Position numbers and translations under genes: made by a program. Below the pieces are notes generated by a model, which worked only from the letters and a program-made list of their open reading frames with translations, was not told where the DNA came from and did not search any database. Shown in pieces: positions 1-5,338 of a DNA stretch of 12,840 nucleotides (positions within the stretch are counted from its first letter, which is position 1; each line of letters starts with the position of its first letter). The DNA is from Nitratifractor sp. Lineage in GTDB: Bacteria; Campylobacterota; Campylobacteria; Campylobacterales; Sulfurovaceae. The stretch is from assembly GCA_024762845.1 (NCBI GenBank), contig JANTGQ010000021.1:1-12840 (forward strand), written 5' to 3'.

Positions 1-503
1 TGATGCTAATAGATTTGGGGCGTAACGATGTAGGGCGAGTTGCTAAAGTTGGAACGGTAAAAGTGCCAAGTGTTATGCGTGTAGAGAAGTACTCTCATGT
101 TATGCATATGGTATCAGATGTTGTTGCTACATTAGATGAGCAGTATGATATGTTTGATCTTTTTGCTTCTACTTTCACTGCAGGCACAATGACAGGAGCC
201 CCAAAAATAAAAGCGATGGAGATTATCGCATCTTTCGAGGGCTTAAAGAGAAGTTTTTATAGTGGAAGTGTGGGCTACTTTGCATTTACTGGTGATATGG
301 ATTCTGCTATTGCTATTAGAACTGCTCTATTAACAGATGATAGAATTATCCTCCAGGCGGGTGCCGGGGTGGTTGCAGACTCTAAGCCAGAGCTAGAAGA
401 GTTAGAGGTTCGTAATAAACTAATGGCTCTTATTGCAACACTTAAAGAGATGGAGCAGTTAGACGAAAATGAGAAGGTAGTTTTATTAAGAGAGGTCGAT
501 TAA
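1..503 (+). CDS. trpE: Anthranilate synthase component I (TrpE-type chorismate-binding enzyme), 3' part only
   Basis: This is the C-terminal 166 residues of a chorismate-utilising enzyme; the 5' part lies outside the window and the ATG at base 3 is internal. The family converts chorismate plus ammonia or glutamine to anthranilate, the first step of tryptophan synthesis, with TrpG/TrpD as glutaminase partner. Visible are LIDLGRNDVGR (2-12), the VMHMVS segment with the family's conserved active-site His (His35 of the fragment), AGTMTGAPKIKAMEII (60-75), a GY(F) segment at 91-93, AGAGVVADS (119-127), and ELEELEVRNK with the two glutamates that ligand Mg2+ in Salmonella TrpE (E132 and E135 here). 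AGT before GAPK favours TrpE over PabB, which usually has PGGS, but PabB cannot be fully excluded from this half. The stop codon overlaps the aroE start by one base, so the two are probably cotranscribed, joining shikimate-pathway supply to chorismate use. Confidence 0.82.
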   Translation, partial: MLIDLGRNDVGRVAKVGTVKVPSVMRVEKYSHVMHMVSDVVATLDEQYDMFDLFASTFTAGTMTGAPKIKAMEIIASFEGLKRSFYSGSVGYFAFTGDMDSAIAIRTALLTDDRIILQAGAGVVADSKPELEELEVRNKLMALIATLKEMEQLDENEKVVLLREVD

Positions 504-1297
504 TGCAAAAAAAGTATGCCATTTTTGGCGACCCGGTAGAGCATTCACTCTCTCCTCTCATTCATAACAGTGCATTTGAAGCGTTGGGGATTGACGCAAA
601 ATACTATAAAATACACCTTAAAGATGGCACAAAGCTAAAAGAGAGATTTTTTAAAGAGGGACTCTGTGGAGCTAATATAACTGTACCACACAAAGAACAA
701 GCGTTTATGGCAAGTGACTATCTTGACCCTTTTGCCAAGAGTGTGGGTGCTGTAAATACGCTTGTTTTAAAAAATGGTGCCCTTTACGGATACAATACCG
801 ATGCACCGGGTTTTTTACGCTCTATAGAGAAATTTGATGATATTAAAACTATACTAATCTTAGGTGCAGGTGGAACTACAAAAGCTAGCTCTGTTACTCT
901 GCGTGATGCCGAATACAGAGTAACTATTCTTAACAGATCAAGTGGTAGGTTGCAACCTTTTATAGAGAATGGTTTTGAGTGCTATAGTTTTGATAACTTT
1001 AAAGTAGGGCAGTATGACTTAATAGTAAATATGACATCAGCTGGCTTAAGCGACGACTCTCTGCCAGCTCCTAAAGAGTTGCTTGAGGAGCTACTTTCAA
1101 ATGCAAAAGCAGTAGTCGATATAATTTATGGCAAAGAGACTCCATTTTTAAAACTTGCTAAAGCATACAACTTACCATTTAGCGATGGAAAAGAGATGCT
1201 AATACAGCAAGCAGTACTGGCATTTGACCTCTTTATAGATGGAGAGTATGACTTAGAGAGAGTAGAAGCGATAATGCAAAACGCTATTGCTTCATAA
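503..1297 (+). CDS. aroE: Shikimate 5-dehydrogenase
   Basis: This cytoplasmic enzyme reduces 3-dehydroshikimate to shikimate with NADPH in the chorismate pathway. Its 264 residues are normal for AroE. The N-terminal substrate domain has FGDPVEHSLSP (8-18), with the two shikimate-binding serines, and NITVPHK (58-64), ending in the catalytic Lys64. YNTDAPG (97-103) carries the catalytic Asp100. The Rossmann domain begins at GAGGTTKA (121-128), where the usual form is GAGGAARA. It is followed by LNRSSGR (142-148), whose NRS form fits NADP preference, then NMTSAG, and MLIQQAVLAF near the C-terminus with the conserved Gln. The ATG overlaps the upstream TAA (TAATG), with GAGAGG as ribosome binding site. 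It converges on mtnN with only 11 bp between the stops, leaving no room for a separate terminator hairpin. Identification is firm. Confidence 0.95.
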   Translation: MQKKYAIFGDPVEHSLSPLIHNSAFEALGIDAKYYKIHLKDGTKLKERFFKEGLCGANITVPHKEQAFMASDYLDPFAKSVGAVNTLVLKNGALYGYNTDAPGFLRSIEKFDDIKTILILGAGGTTKASSVTLRDAEYRVTILNRSSGRLQPFIENGFECYSFDNFKVGQYDLIVNMTSAGLSDDSLPAPKELLEELLSNAKAVVDIIYGKETPFLKLAKAYNLPFSDGKEMLIQQAVLAFDLFIDGEYDLERVEAIMQNAIAS

Positions 1298-1308
1298 GTG
1301 GAGTAAGA

Positions 1309-1998
1309 TTAACTTAACTCATCCACCATATTAAGTATAAAGTCCGCACTTACTTTTGCAGACTTTTCCATAAATGTATCGAAATCAACACCAGCATCAC
1401 CATCTGCACTATCGCTTATAGCTCTTAGAATAAAGAATGGAGTGTTCAATGCGTCACAAACTAGCGCTACACTGTATCCCTCCATCTCTAAAGCGTCGGC
1501 ATTAAATGTATCTTTTATCCACTCTTTCTTTTCGCTTGAACTGACAAATTGATCACCTGTTGCAATTGTTCCCTCTTTGAGTGTTATATTTTTCTCTTTT
1601 GCTACTTTTTGAGCTATAGAAATGAGGTCATTATCTGGATAAATATAAATTTGTCCCTCAGGTACAAAGCCATGTGGGTGTCCAAAGACTGTAATATCTA
1701 GGTCGTGTTTACAAAGCTTATCTGCGTAAATTAGGTCACCAATCTTAAGCTCTGAACTAATTGCACCTGCAACCCCACTAAAGAGGAGCATATTGCACCC
1801 AAAGTGCTCAATAAGTACTGTAGCAGTAAGTGTAGAAAAAGCACAACCAATTTTAGAGTATGCAATGACTAACTCTACTCCTTTATATTTTGCTTTAAAG
1901 TATCTATTGTCTGCGTAATCTATACGGGTAATATCATCGAGCTTCTCTAAAAGCGGCTCTATCTCTTCTGGCATCGCACCAAGAATGGCTATTCTCAT
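1309..1998 (-). CDS. mtnN: 5'-methylthioadenosine/S-adenosylhomocysteine (and probably aminodeoxyfutalosine) nucleosidase
   Basis: The enzyme hydrolyses the N-glycosidic bond of methylthioadenosine and S-adenosylhomocysteine, recycling products of AdoMet reactions. In Campylobacter and Helicobacter relatives it also cleaves 6-amino-6-deoxyfutalosine in menaquinone synthesis, and the same role is inferred here. From the start chosen (ATG at 1998) it is 229 aa, the usual length. Visible are IAILGAMPEE (3-12) with catalytic Glu12, FSGVAGAI (73-80), TGDQFV (147-152), LEMEGYSVALVC (170-181) with ribose-binding Glu173, and RAISDSAD (192-199) with general-acid Asp196. EMEG, where E. coli has EMEA, resembles the Campylobacter/Helicobacter enzymes. 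The frame is open upstream to an ATG at 2133, but those 45 extra residues match nothing in the family, and AAGGA sits correctly before the 1998 ATG. A 248-bp gap from fabD suggests separate transcription. Confidence 0.95.
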   Translation of the reverse strand: MRIAILGAMPEEIEPLLEKLDDITRIDYADNRYFKAKYKGVELVIAYSKIGCAFSTLTATVLIEHFGCNMLLFSGVAGAISSELKIGDLIYADKLCKHDLDITVFGHPHGFVPEGQIYIYPDNDLISIAQKVAKEKNITLKEGTIATGDQFVSSSEKKEWIKDTFNADALEMEGYSVALVCDALNTPFFILRAISDSADGDAGVDFDTFMEKSAKVSADFILNMVDELS

Positions 1999-2032
1999 TA
2001 TAAAGTTTCCTTTTATTGCTTTCGTTGACGAA

Positions 2033-2038
2033 ATAATA
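2033..2038 (-). promoter_or_regulatory. Possible -10 box of mtnN
   Basis: Read on the minus strand, GGTATTAT lies about 35 bases upstream of the mtnN ATG, in an AT-rich stretch without a recognisable -35 hexamer. That is usual for sigma-70 promoters of Campylobacterota. The 248-bp gap from fabD makes an independent promoter plausible, but nothing else supports this exact site. Confidence 0.35.
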
Positions 2039-2191
2039 CCAAATTTACAATTAAAGGTTATTAGGGTAAATGGATAGTTGTTAGTACCTGGCAAGAGAAT
2101 TATTAATAGTGTTTTTATTTCTTTACTTCCCACTAATGTGCGAATGAATATTTTTGAAGATAAGGAAGATGTAAAAAAGATATTGCTTTTA

Positions 2192-2228
2192 ATTCACCCT
2201 CTATTCACACTGTGAATTTAGTGTGAAT
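2192..2228. repeat. Cluster of ATTCAC/GTGAAT half-sites forming overlapping palindromes
   Basis: Just downstream of the fabD stop there are two ATTCAC units (2192-2197, 2203-2208) and two GTGAAT units (2212-2217, 2223-2228). ATTCACACTGTGAAT (2203-2217) is a 15-base palindrome. ATTCACACT (2203-2211) also pairs perfectly with AGTGTGAAT (2220-2228), giving a 9-bp stem with an 8-base loop. No T-run follows directly on the minus strand, so it is not a textbook fabD terminator. It could be a terminator-like hairpin, an RNA 3'-end stabiliser or an operator, and the sequence does not decide. Confidence 0.5.
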
Positions 2229-2246
2229 AAATGGGAATACTTTTGA

Positions 2247-3185
2247 TTATAGCTCTTTTAGTGCCTCAATTGTTTTTTCGAGTGTGTCCATGTTGCTAAT
2301 GTTGAAATGTGGTTTTTTGGTTAGTTTTTTGTTTAGACCCTTAAGGACGTTTCCGTGTCCGAACTCTATGTAGCAGTCTACTTCGTTATCGATTGCTTGG
2401 ATAGATTGTTTGTAGAGGACTGGTTTTACTAGTTGCTCTGGTAGAAGAGTAAGGGCTTCAGCTGCGCTGTTGTAGGGTTTTGCAGTTACGTTTGAGATAA
2501 CGGGTGCAGTGAATGGCTCTTTTATTACTTTTTCAAGTTCAGCTTTAAATGGCTCTTGTGCGCTTTGGAGTAGTGGGCAGTGGCTGGCTACACTCATGTT
2601 TAGTAGCATTGCTCGTCTTGCGCCTGCCTCTTTAAGTATTGGTTCTAGTGCTACGAGGTCATCTTTCATACCTGCGATTACTATTTGACCATCTGAGTTG
2701 TAGTTCACTGCCCATACTTGGCTGCCGGCATCTCTTGCATCTTGGCAGAGTTTTTCTACTGTTTCATCGTCTAAGCCCAGGCTTACTAACATACCTACAT
2801 CTTGCGCTTTGCAGGCATCTGACATTAGTTTTCCGCGTGTGTGTACGAGTGCAACTGCATCGCTGGCTTCTAGTGCATCTACTGCTGACAATGCGCTCAG
2901 TTCGCCTAAAGAGTGCCCTAAAGCATAAATTGGTGTTAGTGGCATAGCCTCTTGAAAGAGTTTGTGTGCCATCATACTAACAAGCAAAATTGCCGGTTGT
3001 GTGTACTCTGTAAGGGAGAGTTTATCGTTTTGGGTAAAGAGCAGTTCTTTAAAGTCAATACCTGTTTTTGACTCTGCCTCTTGCAGAAGTTTTTGTGCTG
3101 TTTCGCTATTTTTATAAAAATCTTCTCCCATACCGACAGCCTGAGAGCCTTGTCCGGGAAATAGAAACGCGCATTTAATAGACAT
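2247..3185 (-). CDS. fabD: Malonyl-CoA:ACP transacylase
   Basis: FabD transfers the malonyl group from malonyl-CoA to acyl carrier protein, supplying the extender unit of type II fatty acid synthesis in the cytoplasm. The 312 residues are typical. FPGQGSQAVGMG (9-20) forms the oxyanion-hole loop, and GHSLGE (90-95) holds the nucleophile Ser92. HTRGKLM (115-121) has Arg117, which binds the malonyl carboxylate, and SVASHC (198-203) has catalytic His202. These residues match E. coli Ser92, Arg117 and His201 almost number for number. EFGHGNVLKGL lies near the C-terminus. An AAAGGA ribosome binding site precedes the ATG, which starts one base after the stop of the 127-aa gene, so the two are surely cotranscribed. 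Identification is firm. Confidence 0.96.
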   Translation of the reverse strand: MSIKCAFLFPGQGSQAVGMGEDFYKNSETAQKLLQEAESKTGIDFKELLFTQNDKLSLTEYTQPAILLVSMMAHKLFQEAMPLTPIYALGHSLGELSALSAVDALEASDAVALVHTRGKLMSDACKAQDVGMLVSLGLDDETVEKLCQDARDAGSQVWAVNYNSDGQIVIAGMKDDLVALEPILKEAGARRAMLLNMSVASHCPLLQSAQEPFKAELEKVIKEPFTAPVISNVTAKPYNSAAEALTLLPEQLVKPVLYKQSIQAIDNEVDCYIEFGHGNVLKGLNKKLTKKPHFNISNMDTLEKTIEALKEL

Positions 3186-3186
3186 G

Positions 3187-3570
3187 CTAATCCTTTAAAT
3201 AGTTTTGGTAAATAACTCCATCAATCGAAGCTTTAGCAGTAGTCTCTAGCTCTTCATCGTCTGAGATTACTGCTAAAACTTTTAGATCCCAAAGGTAGTT
3301 ATCTGCAATGTTCTGTACCACTTTTGCCAACTCTTGCTCGCAAACAAGGTAACTGGCACCTAGTGCATTTGCAAAGAGTGCCTCTTTTAAAGATGTAATT
3401 TTTACTGCATACTCTAAAGAGTTTGTACCACAATGTTTAGCCAATGAAAAAGGGGCTTTAAAATTAGGAATATATAAGATATCGTTAGGGCTTGTTTTAG
3501 AGATATCTTCTATACTCTCTACTTTTTTAAAGAGCGGTGTCTCAATAAAAGCGTTTCCAAATATCAGCAC
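3187..3570 (-). CDS. Conserved-looking hypothetical protein (127 aa), function unknown
   Basis: I do not recognise this protein. It has no signal peptide or membrane segment, and its composition fits a soluble alpha/beta fold. Short hydrophobic strands are visible at 1-4 (MLIF), 31-34 (ILYI), 72-77 (ASYLVC), 96-102 (LKVLAVI) and 116-121 (IDGVIY). Helix-like stretches lie between them, such as LKEALFANALG (61-71) and LAKVVQNIADNYL (81-93). The GASYLVCE...KVLAVI...DGVIY order is vaguely like the end of a TIM-barrel enzyme, but the chain is far too short for a complete one. Start: GTG at 3570, six bases after AAAGGAT. It begins two bases after the stop of the 71-aa gene and ends one base before fabD, so translation is probably coupled and the frame is almost certainly real. 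Confidence 0.8.
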   Translation of the reverse strand: MLIFGNAFIETPLFKKVESIEDISKTSPNDILYIPNFKAPFSLAKHCGTNSLEYAVKITSLKEALFANALGASYLVCEQELAKVVQNIADNYLWDLKVLAVISDDEELETTAKASIDGVIYQNYLKD

Positions 3571-3572
3571 TA

Positions 3573-3788
3573 TTATCCTTTAATGCACTCTTGGCAGTAG
3601 AAGCATTCGCCCTTTTTAATTGCCTCTTTTTGTGTAATATATACACCGCATTTACAGCACTCTACTAAAGTATTATCCTCTTTCTCTCTGTTCTCTTTAC
3701 TCTTTTTTGTCGGGAGCCTAAATTCACCTCCAAGAGCTCTATATATTAGGTAGAGAAGAGCAGCGACAACTATTATTTTAAGTATCAT
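3573..3788 (-). CDS. Small membrane-anchored four-cysteine (PP0621-like) protein
   Basis: This is a 71-aa protein with one N-terminal hydrophobic segment (about 2-19, ILKIIVVAALLYLIYRAL). A basic, charged linker follows (28-38), then a C-terminal knuckle with CxxC at Cys44-Cys47 and again at Cys65-Cys68, plus extra cysteines at 45 and 62. The layout (one membrane segment, charged linker, paired CxxC) resembles the PP0621 family of small uncharacterised proteins, often annotated as possible metal-binding proteins. Zinc binding is inferred from the cysteines. The ATG lies inside the 3' end of rsmG (11-base overlap in another frame) and the next gene starts two bases after its stop, so it belongs to the ribA-fabD transcription unit. 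Its role there is unknown. Confidence 0.8.
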   Translation of the reverse strand: MILKIIVVAALLYLIYRALGGEFRLPTKKSKENREKEDNTLVECCKCGVYITQKEAIKKGECFYCQECIKG

Positions 3789-4374
3789 TTTTAATCTGCT
3801 TTATCCATAGATAGTTTCGTTTCTTTTTTTGAACTATATCATATTTGAGCTGACTATCAAGTGTTTTTATCTCTTTGTAGACGTTGCTGCCTTTATAGAA
3901 GAGATATTCTGTTTCGTTACTGCTAACTTTCTTTGTTAAATCTAGCAGTAGTTGTGTATTTGTAACTGCGCGCGAACTAATAAGATTAAATGGTTCTGCC
4001 TGCAGGTTTTCTACTTTGTCTTTAAAGACACTTAGGTTTGGCAGCTCTAACTCTTGCCCCATAAGACGCAAGAACGTGGCTCTTTTATTAATTGGCTCAG
4101 CCAGATCGGTTGTTGTCTCTTCCCAGATTAGTGCAAGGAGCAGTCCGGGGAAGCCAGCACCTGTTCCGACATCTAAAAGCCTTTTGGGTTGGGGTATAAA
4201 CTGAGTAGGCACTATGGAGTCGATAATGTTCTCTACAATTGCCTCTTTAGTTTTTGCACCGCTAATATTGTGTACACGGTTGTACCACTCTAGTTTATCG
4301 CTAAAGAGTTTTAGCTTCTCTATTTGAGTGGGGCTAAGCTCTAGCCCCTCTTTTGCTAATGCCTGCTCTATCAT
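3778..4374 (-). CDS. rsmG: 16S rRNA (guanine-527 N7)-methyltransferase
   Basis: RsmG (formerly GidB) methylates N7 of G527 in the 530 loop of 16S rRNA using AdoMet; loss of the enzyme gives low-level streptomycin resistance in several bacteria. The protein has 198 residues, within the family's range. KLEWYNRVHNISGA (27-40) is the typical N-terminal segment. LLDVGTGAGFPGLLLAL (66-82) is the AdoMet-binding motif I, EPINKRATFLR (93-103) corresponds to the motif II region (usually DSxxKRxxFL), and LISSRAV (131-137) matches the conserved SRA segment. The ATG overlaps the ribA stop in ATGA (4 bases), and the 3' end overlaps the 71-aa gene by 11 bases. Such tight packing points to one polycistronic message starting at ribA. 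Confidence 0.93.
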   Translation of the reverse strand: MIEQALAKEGLELSPTQIEKLKLFSDKLEWYNRVHNISGAKTKEAIVENIIDSIVPTQFIPQPKRLLDVGTGAGFPGLLLALIWEETTTDLAEPINKRATFLRLMGQELELPNLSVFKDKVENLQAEPFNLISSRAVTNTQLLLDLTKKVSSNETEYLFYKGSNVYKEIKTLDSQLKYDIVQKKKRNYLWIKQIKNDT

Positions 4375-4937
4375 AAAAGGTGTCCCATCTGCTCTTTTTT
4401 AGTTTTAAGATACTCTTTATTATGTTTGTTTGGTTGAATGATGATTGGTACTCTTTGGACTATTTCGAAACCCGCAAGAGTCTCTAGTTTTTTTGGATTA
4501 TTGGTAAGGAGTTTGAGTTTTTTTATCTTAAAATGGTTGAGTATTTTAACAACAATATCGTATGTGCGCTCATCAGCTCTAAAGCCTAGTTGGTGGTTGG
4601 CTTCGATAGTGTTTAAGCCGGTATCTTGCAGAGCGTAAGCGTTAACTTTGTTAAAAAGACCGATATTTCTACCCTCTTGGCGGTGGTATATAAGTAGTCC
4701 ACCCTCATTAGCGATCTGCTCGAGCGCGCTGTGGAGCTGCTCGCCACAGTCGCACTTTTTGGAACCTAAAACATCGCCTGTTAGGCATTCGGAGTGTACG
4801 CGAACCAGTGGAGTATCAGGGATTGGGTCTGTATATATTGCCAAGTGCTCTTGATTGCCCTCTTTAAAGCACTGTATTTTAAAATTCCCGTAAATTGTTG
4901 GTAAATTTGCAATATTTGAAACTTTAGCGTTTTTCAA
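4371..4937 (-). CDS. ribA: GTP cyclohydrolase II
   Basis: The enzyme opens GTP to 2,5-diamino-6-ribosylamino-4(3H)-pyrimidinone 5'-phosphate, formate and pyrophosphate, a first step of riboflavin synthesis. At 188 residues it is a stand-alone RibA, not a fusion to the RibB domain. VRVHSECLTGDVLGSKKCDC (45-64) holds the three zinc cysteines (51, 62, 64). YHRQEGRNIGL (84-94) corresponds to the E. coli YLRQEGRGIGL GTP-binding motif. NAYALQDTG (99-107) contains the conserved Tyr101, and ANHQLGFRADERTYD (113-127) the catalytic pair Asp122 and Arg124. LLTNNPKK (143-150) and the terminal MGHLL are family hallmarks. The start is TTG at 4937, preceded by AAGGT. No ATG lies before the conserved VSNIANLPT segment, which begins H. 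pylori RibA similarly. It is the first gene of the leftward cluster. Confidence 0.95.
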   Translation of the reverse strand: MKNAKVSNIANLPTIYGNFKIQCFKEGNQEHLAIYTDPIPDTPLVRVHSECLTGDVLGSKKCDCGEQLHSALEQIANEGGLLIYHRQEGRNIGLFNKVNAYALQDTGLNTIEANHQLGFRADERTYDIVVKILNHFKIKKLKLLTNNPKKLETLAGFEIVQRVPIIIQPNKHNKEYLKTKKEQMGHLL

Positions 4938-4956
4938 TTTTTTACTACCTTGTTTG

Positions 4957-5046
4957 CGTCAGTCTATACGATTTAAGCTAAAAATAAATTGGAATAAAGC
5001 ATCAGTTAGAGATAGTGACGCGCTTTATTACACTATGAGACTGACG
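4957..5046. repeat. Nested inverted repeat between ribA and polA
   Basis: CGTCAGTCT (4957-4965) is the exact reverse complement of AGACTGACG (5038-5046). Inside it, AATAAAGC (4994-5001) pairs with GCTTTATT (5023-5030), followed by TCA/TGA closer to the loop. GATTTAAGC also occurs twice as a direct repeat, at 4970-4978 and 5050-5058. The possible ribA promoter lies in the ribA-proximal arm. It may be a decayed insertion, a leader structure or an operator. Confidence 0.5.
4963..4968 (-). promoter_or_regulatory. Possible -10 box of the ribA cluster
   Basis: On the minus strand, TATAGA lies about 25 bases upstream of the TTG start of ribA, leaving a short leader with AAGGT as ribosome binding site. 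No -35 box is evident. It is the best candidate in the gap, but weak by itself. Confidence 0.35.
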
Positions 5047-5132
5047 AAAGATTTAAGCAAATTATCTCGAAATATTCTTAAGAGAGAGCCTAACGGAATA
5101 GTGTAGAAGGGGAAAGTTCTCTATGAATAGGG

Positions 5133-5138
5133 TATAAT
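5133..5138 (+). promoter_or_regulatory. Probable -10 box of polA
   Basis: A perfect TATAAT in the context AGGGTATAATTCTCC matches the style of the atpB promoter in this window (AAGGTATAATCGCCTC). Transcription would start near 5145, just before the 165-bp palindrome at 5148-5312, so the polA message would carry the whole palindrome in a leader of about 190 bases. Inferred from sequence alone. Confidence 0.6.
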
Positions 5139-5147
5139 TCTCCATTA

Positions 5148-5312
5148 AACCCGGATTTTGCATTAGTATCGTTAGAAAAGCATTAAGTGCTTGTGCTATG
5201 AGTGTTTGCAAAAAATTTGAGGTTAACCCGTAGGTTAATCGATAATTTTTTCTAAATGCTCATAGTGCAATGACTAATGCGGCTTCTGTGATTTTAATGC
5301 AAAATCCGGGTT
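5148..5312. repeat. 165-bp long imperfect palindrome, MITE-like, in the polA leader
   Basis: The ends are an 18-bp perfect inverted repeat: AACCCGGATTTTGCATTA (5148-5165) against 5295-5312. The symmetry continues inward. TTGTGCTATGAGTGTTTGC and the A-run after it (5191-5217) face AATTTTTT plus CTAAATGCTCATAGTGCAA (5244-5270) with few mismatches and several G-U pairs. The apex is GGTTAACC (5221-5228), loop CGTA, GGTTAATC (5233-5240). All nested arms share one centre near 5230, so the whole segment could fold into a single long hairpin. It contains no credible gene. Sharp terminal repeats and a palindromic body suggest a non-autonomous miniature transposable element. I see no clear target-site duplication and cannot name the parent IS family. 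Confidence 0.75.
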
Positions 5313-5326
5313 ATCACTTTTTATTT

Positions 5327-5338
5327 GGAGATAATTTG
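5327..5338 (+). promoter_or_regulatory. Ribosome binding site and TTG start of polA
   Basis: GGAG at 5327-5330 is followed by five bases and TTG at 5336. It decides the start: the residues after this TTG (KTVTVVDTFAFFFRAYF) are where PolA homology begins. The in-frame ATG at 5270 lies inside the palindrome and lacks a comparable site. Confidence 0.8.

Noticed and set aside
1999..2133. 45-codon N-terminal extension of mtnN to an ATG at 2133
   Set aside because: The extra residues match nothing in the nucleosidase family, which begins at MRIAILGAMPEE, and a good AAGGA site precedes the ATG at 1998. The extension also runs over the likely mtnN promoter.
2639..2947. 102-codon open frame on the plus strand inside fabD
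   Set aside because: It lies entirely antisense to a firmly identified gene, has a biased Leu/His/Arg-rich composition and no credible ribosome binding site.
4016..4854. Three plus-strand open frames antisense to rsmG and ribA
   Set aside because: They are complementary shadows of conserved genes, with Ser/Pro-rich translations and no family motifs.
4938..5335. tRNA, small structured RNA of a known class or CRISPR array in the largest gap
   Set aside because: There is no cloverleaf with a CCA-type end, no regularly spaced repeats and no recognisable known RNA. The region holds the two inverted-repeat structures and the divergent promoters only.
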